From: Nematostella vectensis
Taxonomy: Eukaryota; Cnidaria; Anthozoa; Actiniaria; Edwardsiidae
Assembly: GCF_932526225.1 (NCBI RefSeq)
Contig: NC_064046.1
Location: 4,712,001-4,776,000 of the forward strand
Reading direction: 5' to 3'
DNA length: 64,000 nucleotides
The notes beneath the pieces are model-generated. The model was not told the origin of the DNA. It worked only from the letters and a program-made list of their open reading frames with translations, and searched no databases. Positions 11,301 through 22,600 of the stretch are shown here, in pieces. The translations under genes and the position numbers were made by a program. Each line of letters opens with the position of its first letter. The first letter of the stretch is position 1.

Positions 11301-14300
11301 TTCAATCGCTATATTTCAGCATCCCTTTCCATCGCCTGATTTGAGATGGTTGTTATGTTATGAAATTTTCTATTGAATATGGTAGATGAAGTATAAAACT
11401 TGCTAATGTATGGTTATTTCCAGCTTTTAATCGCATAATTTATCATCCGATTTTAAAAAGAAACAATAACAAAGTTATGACTGACTAGGCGTCTTTATAG
11501 AAAAATGTTGTCATTTCAGAAGGGGCAAACCATCATGTGCAAATTCACTTAACATACTAACCTCGTTTGTAATTTCTTTTAGCATTTCCATAAAATGTTG
11601 GCAGCCACTTCGATGACTACTTGCACAACTAATTTAACATCAGTTAAGAAAAATAAAACATTGCTAAATAACAAGCAATCTACGAAAACGTTTTCAAGAA
11701 ATCAGCCACTGAATCAAAGCCATCTGCCAAATGGGGCAAAATGAGAGTAATTTGTGCTGCTAAAGTAAAAAAATTAATAAAGTCGGTCATAAGTCAAATT
11801 TAATTGAAATTTTTGATCAACATCTGTTTTCAGTTGAACCGAGCGTTTTCAAAAGTATAAAGAACTTGTCAACACCAAGCACTCAACTTAATTCTCAGAC
11901 TTTTAGTCTATTAAAGATTATTTCTAATTATTATTTCTATTAAAGATTATTATTTCTAAACTTACGAACACCTTTATGTATTTCAGCAATCTGACAAAAA
12001 TAATGCTGACTGTCCCCTTTGCTCTCTGTTAGCTGGTTGACAATGCGTTTTCAGAGTTGTTTTTTTTTTTAAAATACCAATATCTACATAAACCAATCAA
12101 TGCATGGCTTTCAGATTTGTAAGACGCTGATTGGCTAATTTGGAGAAAGGCATCGTCGGCAAGGTTAAGTAGTCGTTACGCAGCTCAAGCGCATTCGTGA
12201 CAGATGTCAGAAACTCGTGACAACAGTGATGCTCCTTCTAATAGGAATATGGCTACGGTTTGCAAACTTTATCTAAGTTCTTTTAAATGCAGGATACAGT
12301 TTAAGCTTCACAGGCAGGAACATGAAAAGAGGGATGGTATCCCTGTGGATGTGGTGAAGGAGCTGGATCCCAGAAATCTTGTACCAAGGTTCCCCACCAA
12401 TTTCGTCTTCAAATTTCTTGGAAAAGTCTTCAATAATCTTGGACAAACCCTCTTTCTCTTTGTATTGTTGTATCAAAACAAAGTCAGGCAAAGAAACAAG
12501 GCTCTTCAACTGAAAAAGAAAGTAAATATATTGGCATAACATTTTATAGATTGAGGTGGAACGAACTCATCTAATATTATTCGCCATTCTTACATTGCGC
12601 TGGGAATTTGGTCAAGTTGATAAACGAACAGCATGCTGAGAGGATTTTAGGGAACGCAATTAAAAATAGTGTCGAACCGCAGGTTCCCCAAGCTAATAAT
12701 GAATTTTACGTGTTTTATTCATAGTTACTGTAAATATACGGTGCATTACAATAAAAAAAATTGGGACAAAAAATATAATAAAATACCTTCAAACTTTTCT
12801 TACATGTTTGTGGAGTTGTTATTTAAATCCTTGTGAAGTTTCAATCCATTTGGGGCAATATTGAGCGATTGAAGTTCCCACATACTAAGAGAAGATAAAG
12901 GTAGCACTCTAATGATGCCGATCGGCAAAACGGGCGGTAGAAAATCGCTTCTAGAAAACTGGAAATTTCGCCAAAATACATGCAAACAATATTATACCGA
13001 TACTTTACACTGCCACACCGAAATTATGAATACAGTTGATCAACTCTTTGCGTACCTAAAACGTCATTCTTTAACCGCCTTGCCGAATCAGGTATGCTTG
13101 ACGCGAACCCATGGTGAACCCAAGTGAACTTCAACAAAAGAAAACATGTAGCTTATAAACAAGATTAAATGCAGTGCTCGACAAATGCAGCTGAATGTTT
13201 ATTTCTCTCCCTCGAAATCGATGAAGTTCACGAGAGAATATTCGTAGTTGGTTGTTGCTTTTTGCGGGAAGGGGGATGTAGACGGGCTGTTTTGTTACGA
13301 CGGTTGAAATATCCATCCCATGGGCTCGCGTCAAGCATACCTGATTCGGCATGTTTACGACAACATGTTGAATTGCGTTTCCTAAAATCATTCCAGCATG
13401 CTGTTCATTTATCAACTCGACCCTATTACCTATGCAACGTAAGAATGGCGAATAAGCTTATAGAGTAATCCATCCCTCTGTAGTAGGTTAGTTGCACAGT
13501 GGACGGTTGGGTTGTACTACAGTGAAGTAAAGCTACCATAGTATTAAGGGCAAACAGACAAGACCTGGCTATTGGCATGCAGCTTATGATGGTCATTAGA
13601 CCATTATCCTAGGTCAGTAATTCATTACCTTGGTAATTACTGGTAATTAATGACTATTAGCATGCAATAATGATTGGAAAGCAGCAGAAAGACTTCTGCA
13701 GTTGCATGCTTTGGATTATAAGCGTTACCTTCTGGCTATTATATTTGATTGCACCTTGCCAAATGACATCGGATGGACGCTGGACATAAACTGAGATGTG
13801 GCTTGTAGTAATGACAGTTGGAGATAATGGCTGAAGCCAGGAGTCAGTTATCAACTCCCTAATATACAAACAAACAAACAAATGATAACTTTAATAATAA
13901 TGGCAATGATGATTGTAATGTTAGGAAGAAATGAACGAAACAAAATGAACGGTGTGTTCCTTGTGCCGACAAGTCCCAGGACTTTCCCCGTCTCTCTCAG
14001 TACATAGGGTACCCAACACTTCAATGATAATGATACTGATGATAATGATCACGATAAAGAGATGGTCCTACAGTATATGAGTATATAATTACTGATGATT
14101 TACCCATAACCAGAATCGTCTTGATGTGATGTGATCAGGGTCAGGTGTGCTCCATTCCAAATTTGCAATCTTTTCAAAGCTCCAAACAGCAATAGATTAT
14201 CCCTGAATTTGAAAGAAAAAAAAATGATACATGATGTATAAGCACATACTATAAGTGCTTGTTTTAGTGCCCTGGATTAAATGGGAGCATGGGGCTTTCA

Positions 14301-16384
14301 AAGCTTAGATATACTTACTATAAGCTTGAAATTAAAACAAGCCTTTTTATATGATGTGAATCAAGATGCCCTACCTTACGAATGAAACCACAATGCACAC
14401 TACAGTTAGGTTTTAGAAACTTAGGTAATCAAGATGCAAGGAAAGTAGTGATATGCGATGTTAACAATGACAGATATTAGCTAACAACCTTGTAAAGAAG
14501 CACTTGAGTGCATAATAGAACTTTCTTAGCACTGAAGAACTTGTCAATTGTGATGCAATTTTACCTCCCCCCCCCCCTCTGACTGGCGGTGAGGAATACT
14601 TTACAAATTACACGATACCCTAGATGATTATTTGTCAAGAAATCTAATGGGGTTGGAATGTGTGTGTATATTGGGGGAGAGAGGGAGGGGTGGTATGGTC
14701 AGAGGGGAAGGGCTGGGTCTAGACCCAGGGGTGTGGGTTAGAATCCATTTCCATGTTGCCTCTCACCTGGAAAGATCTGTATCCGGTTCAGCACAAATCC
14801 AATAAACATTTAACTGGGATACATCTAAAGATTGAGTGAAAACAAACTTTATTAAAATTGGCTTTGGGGATGCATAACACACTTGTTCAAGACCTCTTCA
14901 CCTTTTCCTATAAGGCTATCCGCAAGCTGATGGAGACGTGTTGCTATCTTGTTATCCTCGACATTATCATTATCATCAGCATCACCATCGCCAGAGCTAT
15001 TTGAATTAATCAAAGACTAATCAGTTAAAATCTACTGTTGTGATTACTGCTTACAGATACTAGAGATCTTGTCAGTCACTTTTGATCTAGAGCAATGCAC
15101 AGATTTATCATTTTGTGTTGGTTCCAAACAATGATAACAGCCAAAAGCTGATAGAGCGTGTTACTGCACACTATCTGAAAGCAATCTTTGAGTACTACAA
15201 TAATTACTGTTTTAAGAAATGTTTTTATACCTGTGTGTATTGGTACAAGGTTTGAGACTTTCTTTGATTTTGTGAAACAATGATGGAGCAGACAATGGAT
15301 TCCATAAACAATCTGAAGATGATTCCTAAAAGGATATTTTGCAACAATGTTAGAGACTAGACATTCCTTTAAAGAATACACCTATGTATTTAAAGAATAC
15401 ATAGGTGAATAGCTCTATTTTCTATCAACGATTAGATTACTGGCACTTTACGAAATGTTATCACCATTATCATATAAACTTTTATAATCATACCTGAAAA
15501 TTTTGTAGTTTCTTAGCAACAATAATTGAAAGGTATGTCTGTGTTGATCGGCAAAGAAGGGAGGCAACAGGGTCTAGACAAATAAGGGTAATATTACCAT
15601 GCCTGCATAAATAGTATCTAAGTGTAAAACAAGCATGCACACATGTACAGTATCTAGAGTGTAACGTTAGCATGCATGCAAGAACAGTACCTAAAGGTGA
15701 TGTTAGCATACATATAAACAGTATCTAAGTTAAAACAGTGCAAACTTATGTTTATTGATTCTTCCACTATTCCACTTATAATGCTCCTTGTGTTATTTCT
15801 TCTATAAAATAATACACTGTTGGTAAAATACCAACTGAACCTGTCTGTGTTATCTATACAACAACAACAAAAAAACAAGTTAATCTTTTTTAAACAAACC
15901 TGAATCCCTTAACTTTGGGCAATACGATTGCTTGAAAACTTCATCGTGCTGTAGAAGCCGTTCAAACAATCGCTCAACAGTTTCCTCCAGATCGTTTATG
16001 CGTGCTTGATCGGGAAGGAATCGAAGTAACAATAATATTAGACTTTAAATTACATGCCATATTTCGTTGTTTACATCAGGATAGTAAGTAATTTCTATCG
16101 TGAATCTACAACTGCCCTTCTTTAGATCAGAAAGTACAAGTTCTGGTAAAAAACAAATACTTACTCTACCAATTCTGCTAATAAAAAGTTCCATGAGTTA
16201 AAGAAATCAAACAAACAGCCTACTTTTTTACGACATTTAAGACGGGAAAACAAGTATCAGGAATTCGGCTTTGGAAGTAAGGCTAATAGTTATCAAAGTG
16301 AATATTTCCTTTATATCCGAAAATCTTACCAAATTCTCCATTAAAAGATTCTTCGTCAATTATAATGATACAGTAATTATCCAT
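2395..16384 (-). CDS. MTBP: MTBP, replication-origin firing factor
   Basis: Homologue of the Mdm2-binding protein, which with Treslin/TICRR helps load CDC45 at replication origins. Exons in transcript order: 16384-16330, 16004-15900, 15573-15494, 15325-15231, 14996-14902, 14824-14767, 14202-14104, 13858-13729, 12509-12312, 11166-10887, 9934-9839, 9757-9667, 8832-8759, 8685-8619, 8471-8425, 8115-8027, 7643-7598, 5971-5914, 5171-4975, 4382-4300, 3478-3365, 2755-2690, 2442-2395. Phases agree throughout, giving about 756 residues (human about 904). Landmarks like the vertebrate protein: start MDNYCIIII, GALKRLQIW, LFMFLP, EDWPERMWL, ETLKMFRPDG, YHGVEYCLD, and the C-terminal RLRQVVEATLESHGL and DLKSSHGLNDEMKRL. 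An exon may be missing between 13729 and 12509, where the family has about 45 more residues. The donor of the 5171 exon is uncertain (4975 or 4944), which shifts the frame of the 4382 exon. The first donor-acceptor choice and the 8619 donor are also by phase. Confidence 0.92.
3048..3375. repeat. About 95-base tandem repeat copied from an MTBP exon end
   Basis: Units begin GTGTTAACAAAG at 3048, 3146, 3246 and 3334, spaced 98, 100 and 88 bases. The last unit runs into the true exon 3365-3478. On the minus strand the other units carry degenerate versions of that exon end followed by GTATGA or GTATGG, so each keeps a usable-looking splice donor. It is therefore a tandem duplication across the exon-intron border. 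Confidence 0.8.
3479..4299. other. MTBP intron without further features
   Basis: Stretch between MTBP exons 3365-3478 and 4300-4382. I see no further exon in a compatible phase and no clear repeat. The plus-strand open frame ending at 3618 overlaps the antisense of an MTBP exon and is not supported. Confidence 0.45.
5534..5810. mobile_element. Small inverted-repeat element in an MTBP intron
   Basis: Terminal inverted repeats of about 24 bases: TTACTGTCGAATCCGTTGTA on the left answers TACAACGGATTTAACAGTAA on the right. An inner pair (CCAATCAGA and TCTGATTGG) makes it a foldback. The flanks AGTA may be a target duplication. There is no coding capacity; it looks like a MITE. Confidence 0.65.
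6230..7591. repeat. Minisatellite, about 46-base unit, roughly 29 copies
   Basis: The core GAGGAGTCAATGGGTTAATG recurs every 46 to 47 bases, with variable CCGGT-rich stretches between. It fills most of the MTBP intron between exons 5914-5971 and 7598-7643 and ends within a few bases of the donor of the latter exon on the minus strand. Blocks of several units are repeated together (for example 6400-6540 and 6640-6780), so growth was by multi-unit duplication. Confidence 0.9.
7875..8026. repeat. Degenerate GCGTGACATG repeat ending at an MTBP donor
   Basis: GCGTGACATGGCATT-like units recur, diverged, up to the splice donor of exon 8027-8115. The unit core and the donor sequence share the GTGAC/GTCAC block. 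Confidence 0.65.
8908..9265. repeat. Dispersed repeat, copy 1 (partner at 50808)
   Basis: It starts GCCTGGTGCACACTAGTGA and contains AAATAAACACAGAAATG, GACGAAAAAAA and TTTTGCCGCCAAA in the same order as 50808-51295. Copy 1 lacks the complete inverted arm seen in the second copy. It lies in an MTBP intron. Confidence 0.65.
9935..10886. other. MTBP intron, short foldback only
   Basis: No exon in the required phase is visible. AAGTGTGTGAGGA near 10260 is answered by TCCTCACACACTT near 10393, a probable decayed foldback element. The open frames here are not conserved proteins that I recognise. Confidence 0.4.
11315..11510. repeat. Dispersed CATCCATTTCCATCGGC repeat, one of about four copies
   Basis: A block with AGCATCC, TTTCCATCG, then TCTATTGAATATGGTAGATGAAGTATAAA, then AACAATAACAAAG is shared, diverged, with about 24690-24770, 25830-26010 and 55210-55400. 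A partial tail is seen near 31415-31460. It is non-coding and looks like an old SINE or MITE family. Confidence 0.55.
12577..13455. mobile_element. Element with about 85-base terminal inverted repeats in an MTBP intron
   Basis: The left end TTATTCGCCATTCTTAC through AACAGCATGCTG and TTTTAGG.AACGCAATT is matched in reverse at the right end, with about 80 percent identity by eye over 85 bases. A second inverted pair lies inside (GAATCAGGTATGCTTGACGCG at 13085 and its inverse near 13330). Either it is one non-autonomous DNA transposon with nested copies, or two opposed copies flank older intron sequence. The presumed missing MTBP exon would have to lie in or beside it. Confidence 0.65.
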
Positions 16385-16658
16385 CGCTTTTGCCTTCCTT
16401 CGTTATCCAAAATGGAAGGTAGTTGAAATTTGGCGGGTTTTTCTAACTGTACATACCGCTGACCGGAAATAAATCGAGTACAAAATAAGCATATATAACA
16501 AAAGCATATTTTCCCCTTTTTTCACGTAACCTCAAATAATTTTTTGGTGACGATTAAGTGATCTAAAAATAAATCAAATATTAACTTCATCTTTTATCAG
16601 AAATGTGAATATTTTTATTTTCACGGGTTACCTGTGTAACCGACTCCAAAATTTCAAG
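16385..16658. promoter_or_regulatory. Bidirectional promoter between MTBP and ACD
   Basis: Only 274 bases separate the two divergent start codons. TTTGGCGGG at 16429-16437 matches the E2F/DP consensus used by S-phase genes. CAAGATGGCCGC at 16655-16666 overlaps the ACD start and fits a YY1-type initiator element. No TATA box is evident. Shared cell-cycle control of a replication and a telomere gene is inference. Confidence 0.65.
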
Positions 16659-19600
16659 ATGGCCGCTTACGGTTGTGCTATTTCACCTTGGATCGAAAAA
16701 GCAATTCATTGTTTATCTAAAAGAGAACCGCTACCAGATACTCCCGAAGCACGAATTATCGAGGTATGATATGTTTTGCAATATGGCTTATTTTGCGTAT
16801 AATAAGGCATAAAATGACAGAGAATTCAATCAAGCATTCTGATATTCGTTTTCTTGTTGTTTTGAATGTTTTCCCGCCTTTTTTATTCACATTATATAAA
16901 CTGTCAGCCGTTCTATTCGTTTGGCCTCGAAGCCACGGTAAGAAGGCATCAACGGCCAAACACATTGCATGAGTAAATAAATATGTCAAACTTCGACGAT
17001 TTTATTCTGAGTTTTGGAAAGAGTTGACCAGAAATATTGCAGTCAGTATCTACAAATTTGCTGAAAGATGATTAAAATTTTGTGAAATTTGCCAGATTTA
17101 TGTTCATATAAAACTCATATCTAGCTGTTTGGGAAAGCTTGAGAATAGCTTACTTTTTAACTTAATGGTGAGCAATTAGTGTTTAGCTCATGCATACAAT
17201 GCATTGCTATGCATGATAAGTGATACAGGCCTGTACCCAGGGGGGCGCATATGGTGCGAACGCACCCCCCCCCCCCCCACGACGGCCAAAGTCAATTTTT
17301 GGGTTCTCAATAGACTTGCTATTTGTAGACAAAACTATAAAGCATAGGGTAGATCACTCTGGTATGTCATCAATCCATAAGTCAGACTTTTTCGTAGCCA
17401 AATCCGACAATAAACGTCCCTTGGAGATACAGCAAAGGCCTTAAAAATCCCTATAGGTCTTTCAGGGGTGGTCAGATTTTTATTTAAAAAACTCCTCCCT
17501 AAACTCCTCCCTCCCCCTCACCAGAAAAATTAGGTCCACTTATTTGGATTTTTGTATTTTGTACCCCCCCCAAAAAAATCCTGGGTACAAACCTGTACAT
17601 GCCAAAGTGGGATTTTTGTTAAATTCTATTTTGTTCCCACCCCTTTTTTCACTGCATAACATGGACAATAAGGGGTTCCCCCACAGTTCACAAGTTTAGT
17701 AGTAAAGTGTCATGTACATTTCATTTCAATGGTGAGGTTAGAGTGTTAGTATACTGTACAAATGTATTTTTACAAGGATTGTGAACATTTTTTTTTACAT
17801 TTTTCATAATGCAAGGATAAAATAGAATTGACTTATTGTTAAATTATGAAAAGGAAAGTAAATCATGGATAATGATAATCTCTTTCATGTTTCATGATAG
17901 AAAAAAAAAAGATATGACCTACCAACCAAAGTATAAGAAAATATTTTCTCATTATATTTTAGGTTCTTCAACAGACTACTGTCTACTCTCAGAATGCTGC
18001 ACTTTTGTCAGACAACAAATTCATGATCAAAGCAATTTTCACACAAGCTGCTATAAATGACTACCAATGGTACTGTACATTTTATGATGTGTATATGTTA
18101 GATAGAATTATGATATTATAATATTATGCAACATTTAATGGACCTGGATTTGCCTGTAACATTGCCAAAGGTATGTACCCCTGTATACTGAGTCATGCAA
18201 AGTACTTAATGTACTAGTACTAAGTACTAGTACTTATTTGATCACTCAATATTTGTATGGTCACTACCATTTTTTTTTCATTTTTCCATTCACAGTGCCG
18301 AGCCAAGCCCAAGTGTCTATTTTAGTGATCTCATGAGAGGAGGCATAGTCACTATCCAGGAATATTCTATTCAACCCTGGCATGACAATATAAAGGTATA
18401 ACTTATAACTGTTCTGACCAGTTTGTCATAGCCATATAATTGGAGGGATAGTCCCTCTTCAGAAATACTTTATTCACCCCTGGCGTGGCAAGATAAAGGT
18501 ATAACCCTTTAACTGTTCTGACAAGATTGTCATAAGCCATTATAAATTTTATTAAAAATTATTCTTGCCTGGGGCCTAGTAGTACCCCTTAAGGCCTGCC
18601 AGCTGGAATGTGGGTTTTAAATTCCACTTTGTGCACTTGAGACAGACTCAGGACATACTGTATGTATATAGTGCAAGCCTCATTTTGGACAAACTTTGAT
18701 GTATATACCAGTGAAAATCCCCTGCATCTTAGAATGAAACATACAAAAACTTGTGAATGCTTCATGAAAGGACAACGTTGAGTAACCACACCAAATCGGT
18801 TATTTTTTACTAGAGATCCTATAAAAAATGGTCAAATATACAAAATATACTGTATACACCTATTTCAAATAAGGTTGCACTCGGAGAATCTGTGTATCGT
18901 AACCCGCAGTGCTTCATGGGTATCGAGTAAATAGGGAAATATGCGTACATTAAATACAAAACCAGGTTTCGAAAGCTGTAGAATTCTTGTTTACATTCTT
19001 ATGAACATTAACATTGCTTCCAGATACAAGGATTCAGCCGTTTATACGCTACTCATGAGCCACCGCTGGTTACGATACATGGGTTCTCAAGTGCAACCTT
19101 TTTTTAAATAGGTGTATACATATACTTTACATATACTGCATCTTTCTTTTCTCGGCACCTGAGCAGGTAAGGGTTTAGATCTCTCATACCCCTTGTGTGA
19201 CGGAGTCACTGTTATATTATTACTGGAACTGTCTAGAACATTGTTTACATGCAGGCTCTCACACTTGGAACATTGTAGAAATGAATACGTGCTGTTTGAA
19301 CATACTAGAATTGGACTTGTTTACTTAGGATCGTTGTTCTGTTTGCCAGATTATTCTAGAACCATGACTCAGCAGTTTATGATAACGAAATGGATGATTT
19401 AATGTTTCTATTATTAGTAACAACATTTATGATGTAATTAGGTATATTTAGAAACACCCAAGAGTATATAAAGGAGCTCGCTCGTGAATTAGAAGTTAAG
19501 TTGTGAAACAGCACGAAGGCTACGCTTATCTAGAGGGAATCTGAGACCGGATAACAGCATCGTGTAACGTCTTCGTTAAAAGAATTATAAAGTCCGTTGT

Positions 19601-22600
19601 GTACTAGATTGCGTTGGAGTGTAGTCACCCTAGTTCACTACACCTTGTCTATGTCTGGACTCTCTCCCCTGTTTTTATTGTTAAGTTTTACTGTTGCAGA
19701 TCCTTCAAATTACTGTACCTTACCTAACAGTGCACAGCATATGCTAAGTTTAATATCTTATTGTTTTTTTTCCTAGGACACATGGGAACATGCTGTTTTG
19801 GTAGAGCAATTTACCTATCTTCCAGGAACAAATAGTATAATCACCAATCAAGATGAACTTATCCGAGTTTCTAATTATTCACCCTTCAAGGCCCAACTCA
19901 AAAAACTATGGAGACATGAGAGACTTCTGAAGTTGCTTGATTTACAAAGATCTGATGGTGCTCCTGTAGAGTCTCTGTTTTCTCTTATCAAGGGGCAGCA
20001 CCAGTTTGTGTTCATAAGTGAAGAAGAACAAATGAAACTTGATCAAATTCCAGGTGAGTGAGGCAAATAAGGTGTGCCAAATCTGTGAGGTTTACATGAA
20101 ACATTACTAGTGAAGATGTCAACCTCAAATACATGTTTAGGGCAGAAACCGTCCTCTAACAAACAGGACAGCCCAGAATTATGAGAAATTCAATAACCTG
20201 CACAAAATATAATCTTGAACAGTATTCTTACTTCATTAAAATGTGTTTATTGTAATGTCTGTCACAGGCGTACAGTGAAACAATGTCATTCAACCTTTTA
20301 TTAATTTATACCCTATTGAACCCTGGATTGATTTCCTTCCCTTTTGTTTGTGTCTGTTTTTCAGAGTTCAAAGATGGCTACATCCCGCCGCCATCTTTAG
20401 ATGCCTCTTCCCCTGGCCACTCCTGGACAAGCTCAGGCTCGGTGCGACAGAACTTGCTCTCACAATTTCAACCAGAAAGCCGATTGCTTGGGAGGTGCGA
20501 CGGTACAGCTGATGATGCAGATGCTGTTGATGCGGAGCCATGTATGGAAAAACAGCATTCCAAGGACTCGGATGAAGCCCTTGCGAACATACCATTACAT
20601 GAGATTGAGCCTAGAGTAGATGGGGCAAAAGGCGTGGAAAAGACATTAGAAAAGACTGAGGAACCTGCTAAGATACCAGGAGTGACTAGTCTTTCAAAAC
20701 AGCCATCAAAGAAGCAGAACCTAGACATTGAAGGACGCCAAGCTAGTATGGATGACCAAGTGGCACCAAGATCTGAAGACGAGCAAGCAGGCAATTTTCC
20801 TTCTCTGGACAATCAAGCTGTATGCCCTAGCCAGGAGCCAAGGCAATCCATTCGTAGGCCAGAGGGTATAGCTGATTCTGTGAATATTGAGGCGATTTGC
20901 TCAGGCCAATGAGCATTGTCATCGTTGCACAGTGTACAAGAAAATAACGCTACGTCCACTGATAAAACTGTCACATCAAAAAATACAGCTGTAGAAAAGA
21001 AACGGAAAACCCTCACTACTCAGACTGATAAGAGTTGCAAATTCCTGAAAAACGCCAACGGTGAAAAATCATCATGTACAGAAAACGTGTCAGCAAACGA
21101 GGTCCTAACGACGCAGAAAGTAAAGGAAATTGCTTCAGAACAAACCGGACTATGTAAACAGAGCAACAAAGAGGACCACAGAGTAGCTGGATTAGAGGTT
21201 TTGTCAACCACGATCAATTCTCATTCGTCACTTCGAACACGTGCTTCGGGGGCTTGTCAAGCCGAAAAGCAAAGCGAGGAAAGTAGCCATGAAAGTCACG
21301 TGAGTTCGGGGAGATCTTTCGGTCAAAAGAGCAACGAGTCGATCTCTATTCTTCGTGATGTTTCCGTGGCAGAGTTAACCCAATTTTCTCCCAAAGTAAC
21401 CAGCACCGCTCGAGATTCAGAAAAAGTAGACTCGTCACCAGAGGACAATACGGCGGAAGATGGTCCTAGTATAGCTATAGTGGAGCATAGTATAGTAGAC
21501 GCAAGGCAAGCAGTGGAACGGTACGATGTAAGTGGCAGCTCCACGAATGAAATTGGACGTTTTAAAACGCCATACTCTTTACCAGGCTTATATAAACCAG
21601 CTGAAAAAAGGCGTGTCAACTTTGATCTCAATTTGATAGAGGATGCTGATTTGTCCATTGTCGAGTCGAGCCAAGGGCTTGATGAACTCTCCCAGCAGTT
21701 GCCAATTACAAGTATGGTTAATAACTTTGTTAACTGGGCAAAGGAATCCTATAAGAAGCTTGCCTCGAGCAAAGGAAGCCAAAGAGGGATAAGCTCGCAA
21801 ATTATCAACAGTGCTAATCGAGATACTGGAGGGCAGGTGAACTGTGAAAACTGTGATATGAAAGAGACTGCCCAAGGTAACGGTATAACTAATGACGACG
21901 TTGCTGCTGCTGATGAGGATGATAATGATGACAACGATGATGATGATGATGATGATGATGATGAGATTTTTTGTACAGCAAGGTCCTGTGATCATCCCTC
22001 CACTTCCTCCGTGCCGCATGTAGGCTCAAATGATGATTCAGACAATTCTTACTCAACTTCACAAACAAAACGCTCAAATAAGATTGAAAGAGTTCGTAGT
22101 CAGGATTCTCCCGAAAACAATCTATATCAAGAAGATCGAAATCGTCCAAACCCTGATGTATCTCCCTGTTTATTAAGCGACAGTTCAGTCGAAAGTCCAA
22201 ATATAAATGAACATTCCAAATTGGCCAGCAATCTGAGTACACCATCCAGGTCATCTTGCTCAAAATTAATCAGATCTCAGACTTCGTTGTCTGCCATGGA
22301 GGTGTGTAATAGCTCTGACATCGGCTCAACACCTACAATCCTATCAGTTCAACAAGATTGCTCATCTATAAGGCGTGACTGTTCTAGGTTAAAAGAAAAG
22401 GTCAATGAATTGTTAGACGCGACCAATAAGTTGCCCCCGGTATTCAGACGGAAACATTTCTTTGAAAGTGACATATCTAACGCTGAACTTGCCGATGTTA
22501 TAATAGCGGGGAAAACTCCACCAATACTCCTAAAAGACCTTGCAAAAGATAGGGAATCGGAAGTGAAGACCAAGGCATCGACTCCTATACTTGAAAAGGG

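Noticed and set aside
20910-20912. Selenocysteine at the TGA
   Set aside because: No family member is a selenoprotein and no SECIS-like hairpin was recognised downstream; nonsense, readthrough or error are simpler.
20865-20932. A short intron that would remove the in-frame TGA
   Set aside because: GTATAG at 20865 and CACAG at 20932 would excise it, but the join changes the frame, and the donor is weak.
21588-22263. Minus-strand frames of 124 and 143 codons, one His-rich
   Set aside because: They are antisense to the ACD coding exon; the His run is the reverse of its poly-Asp codons.
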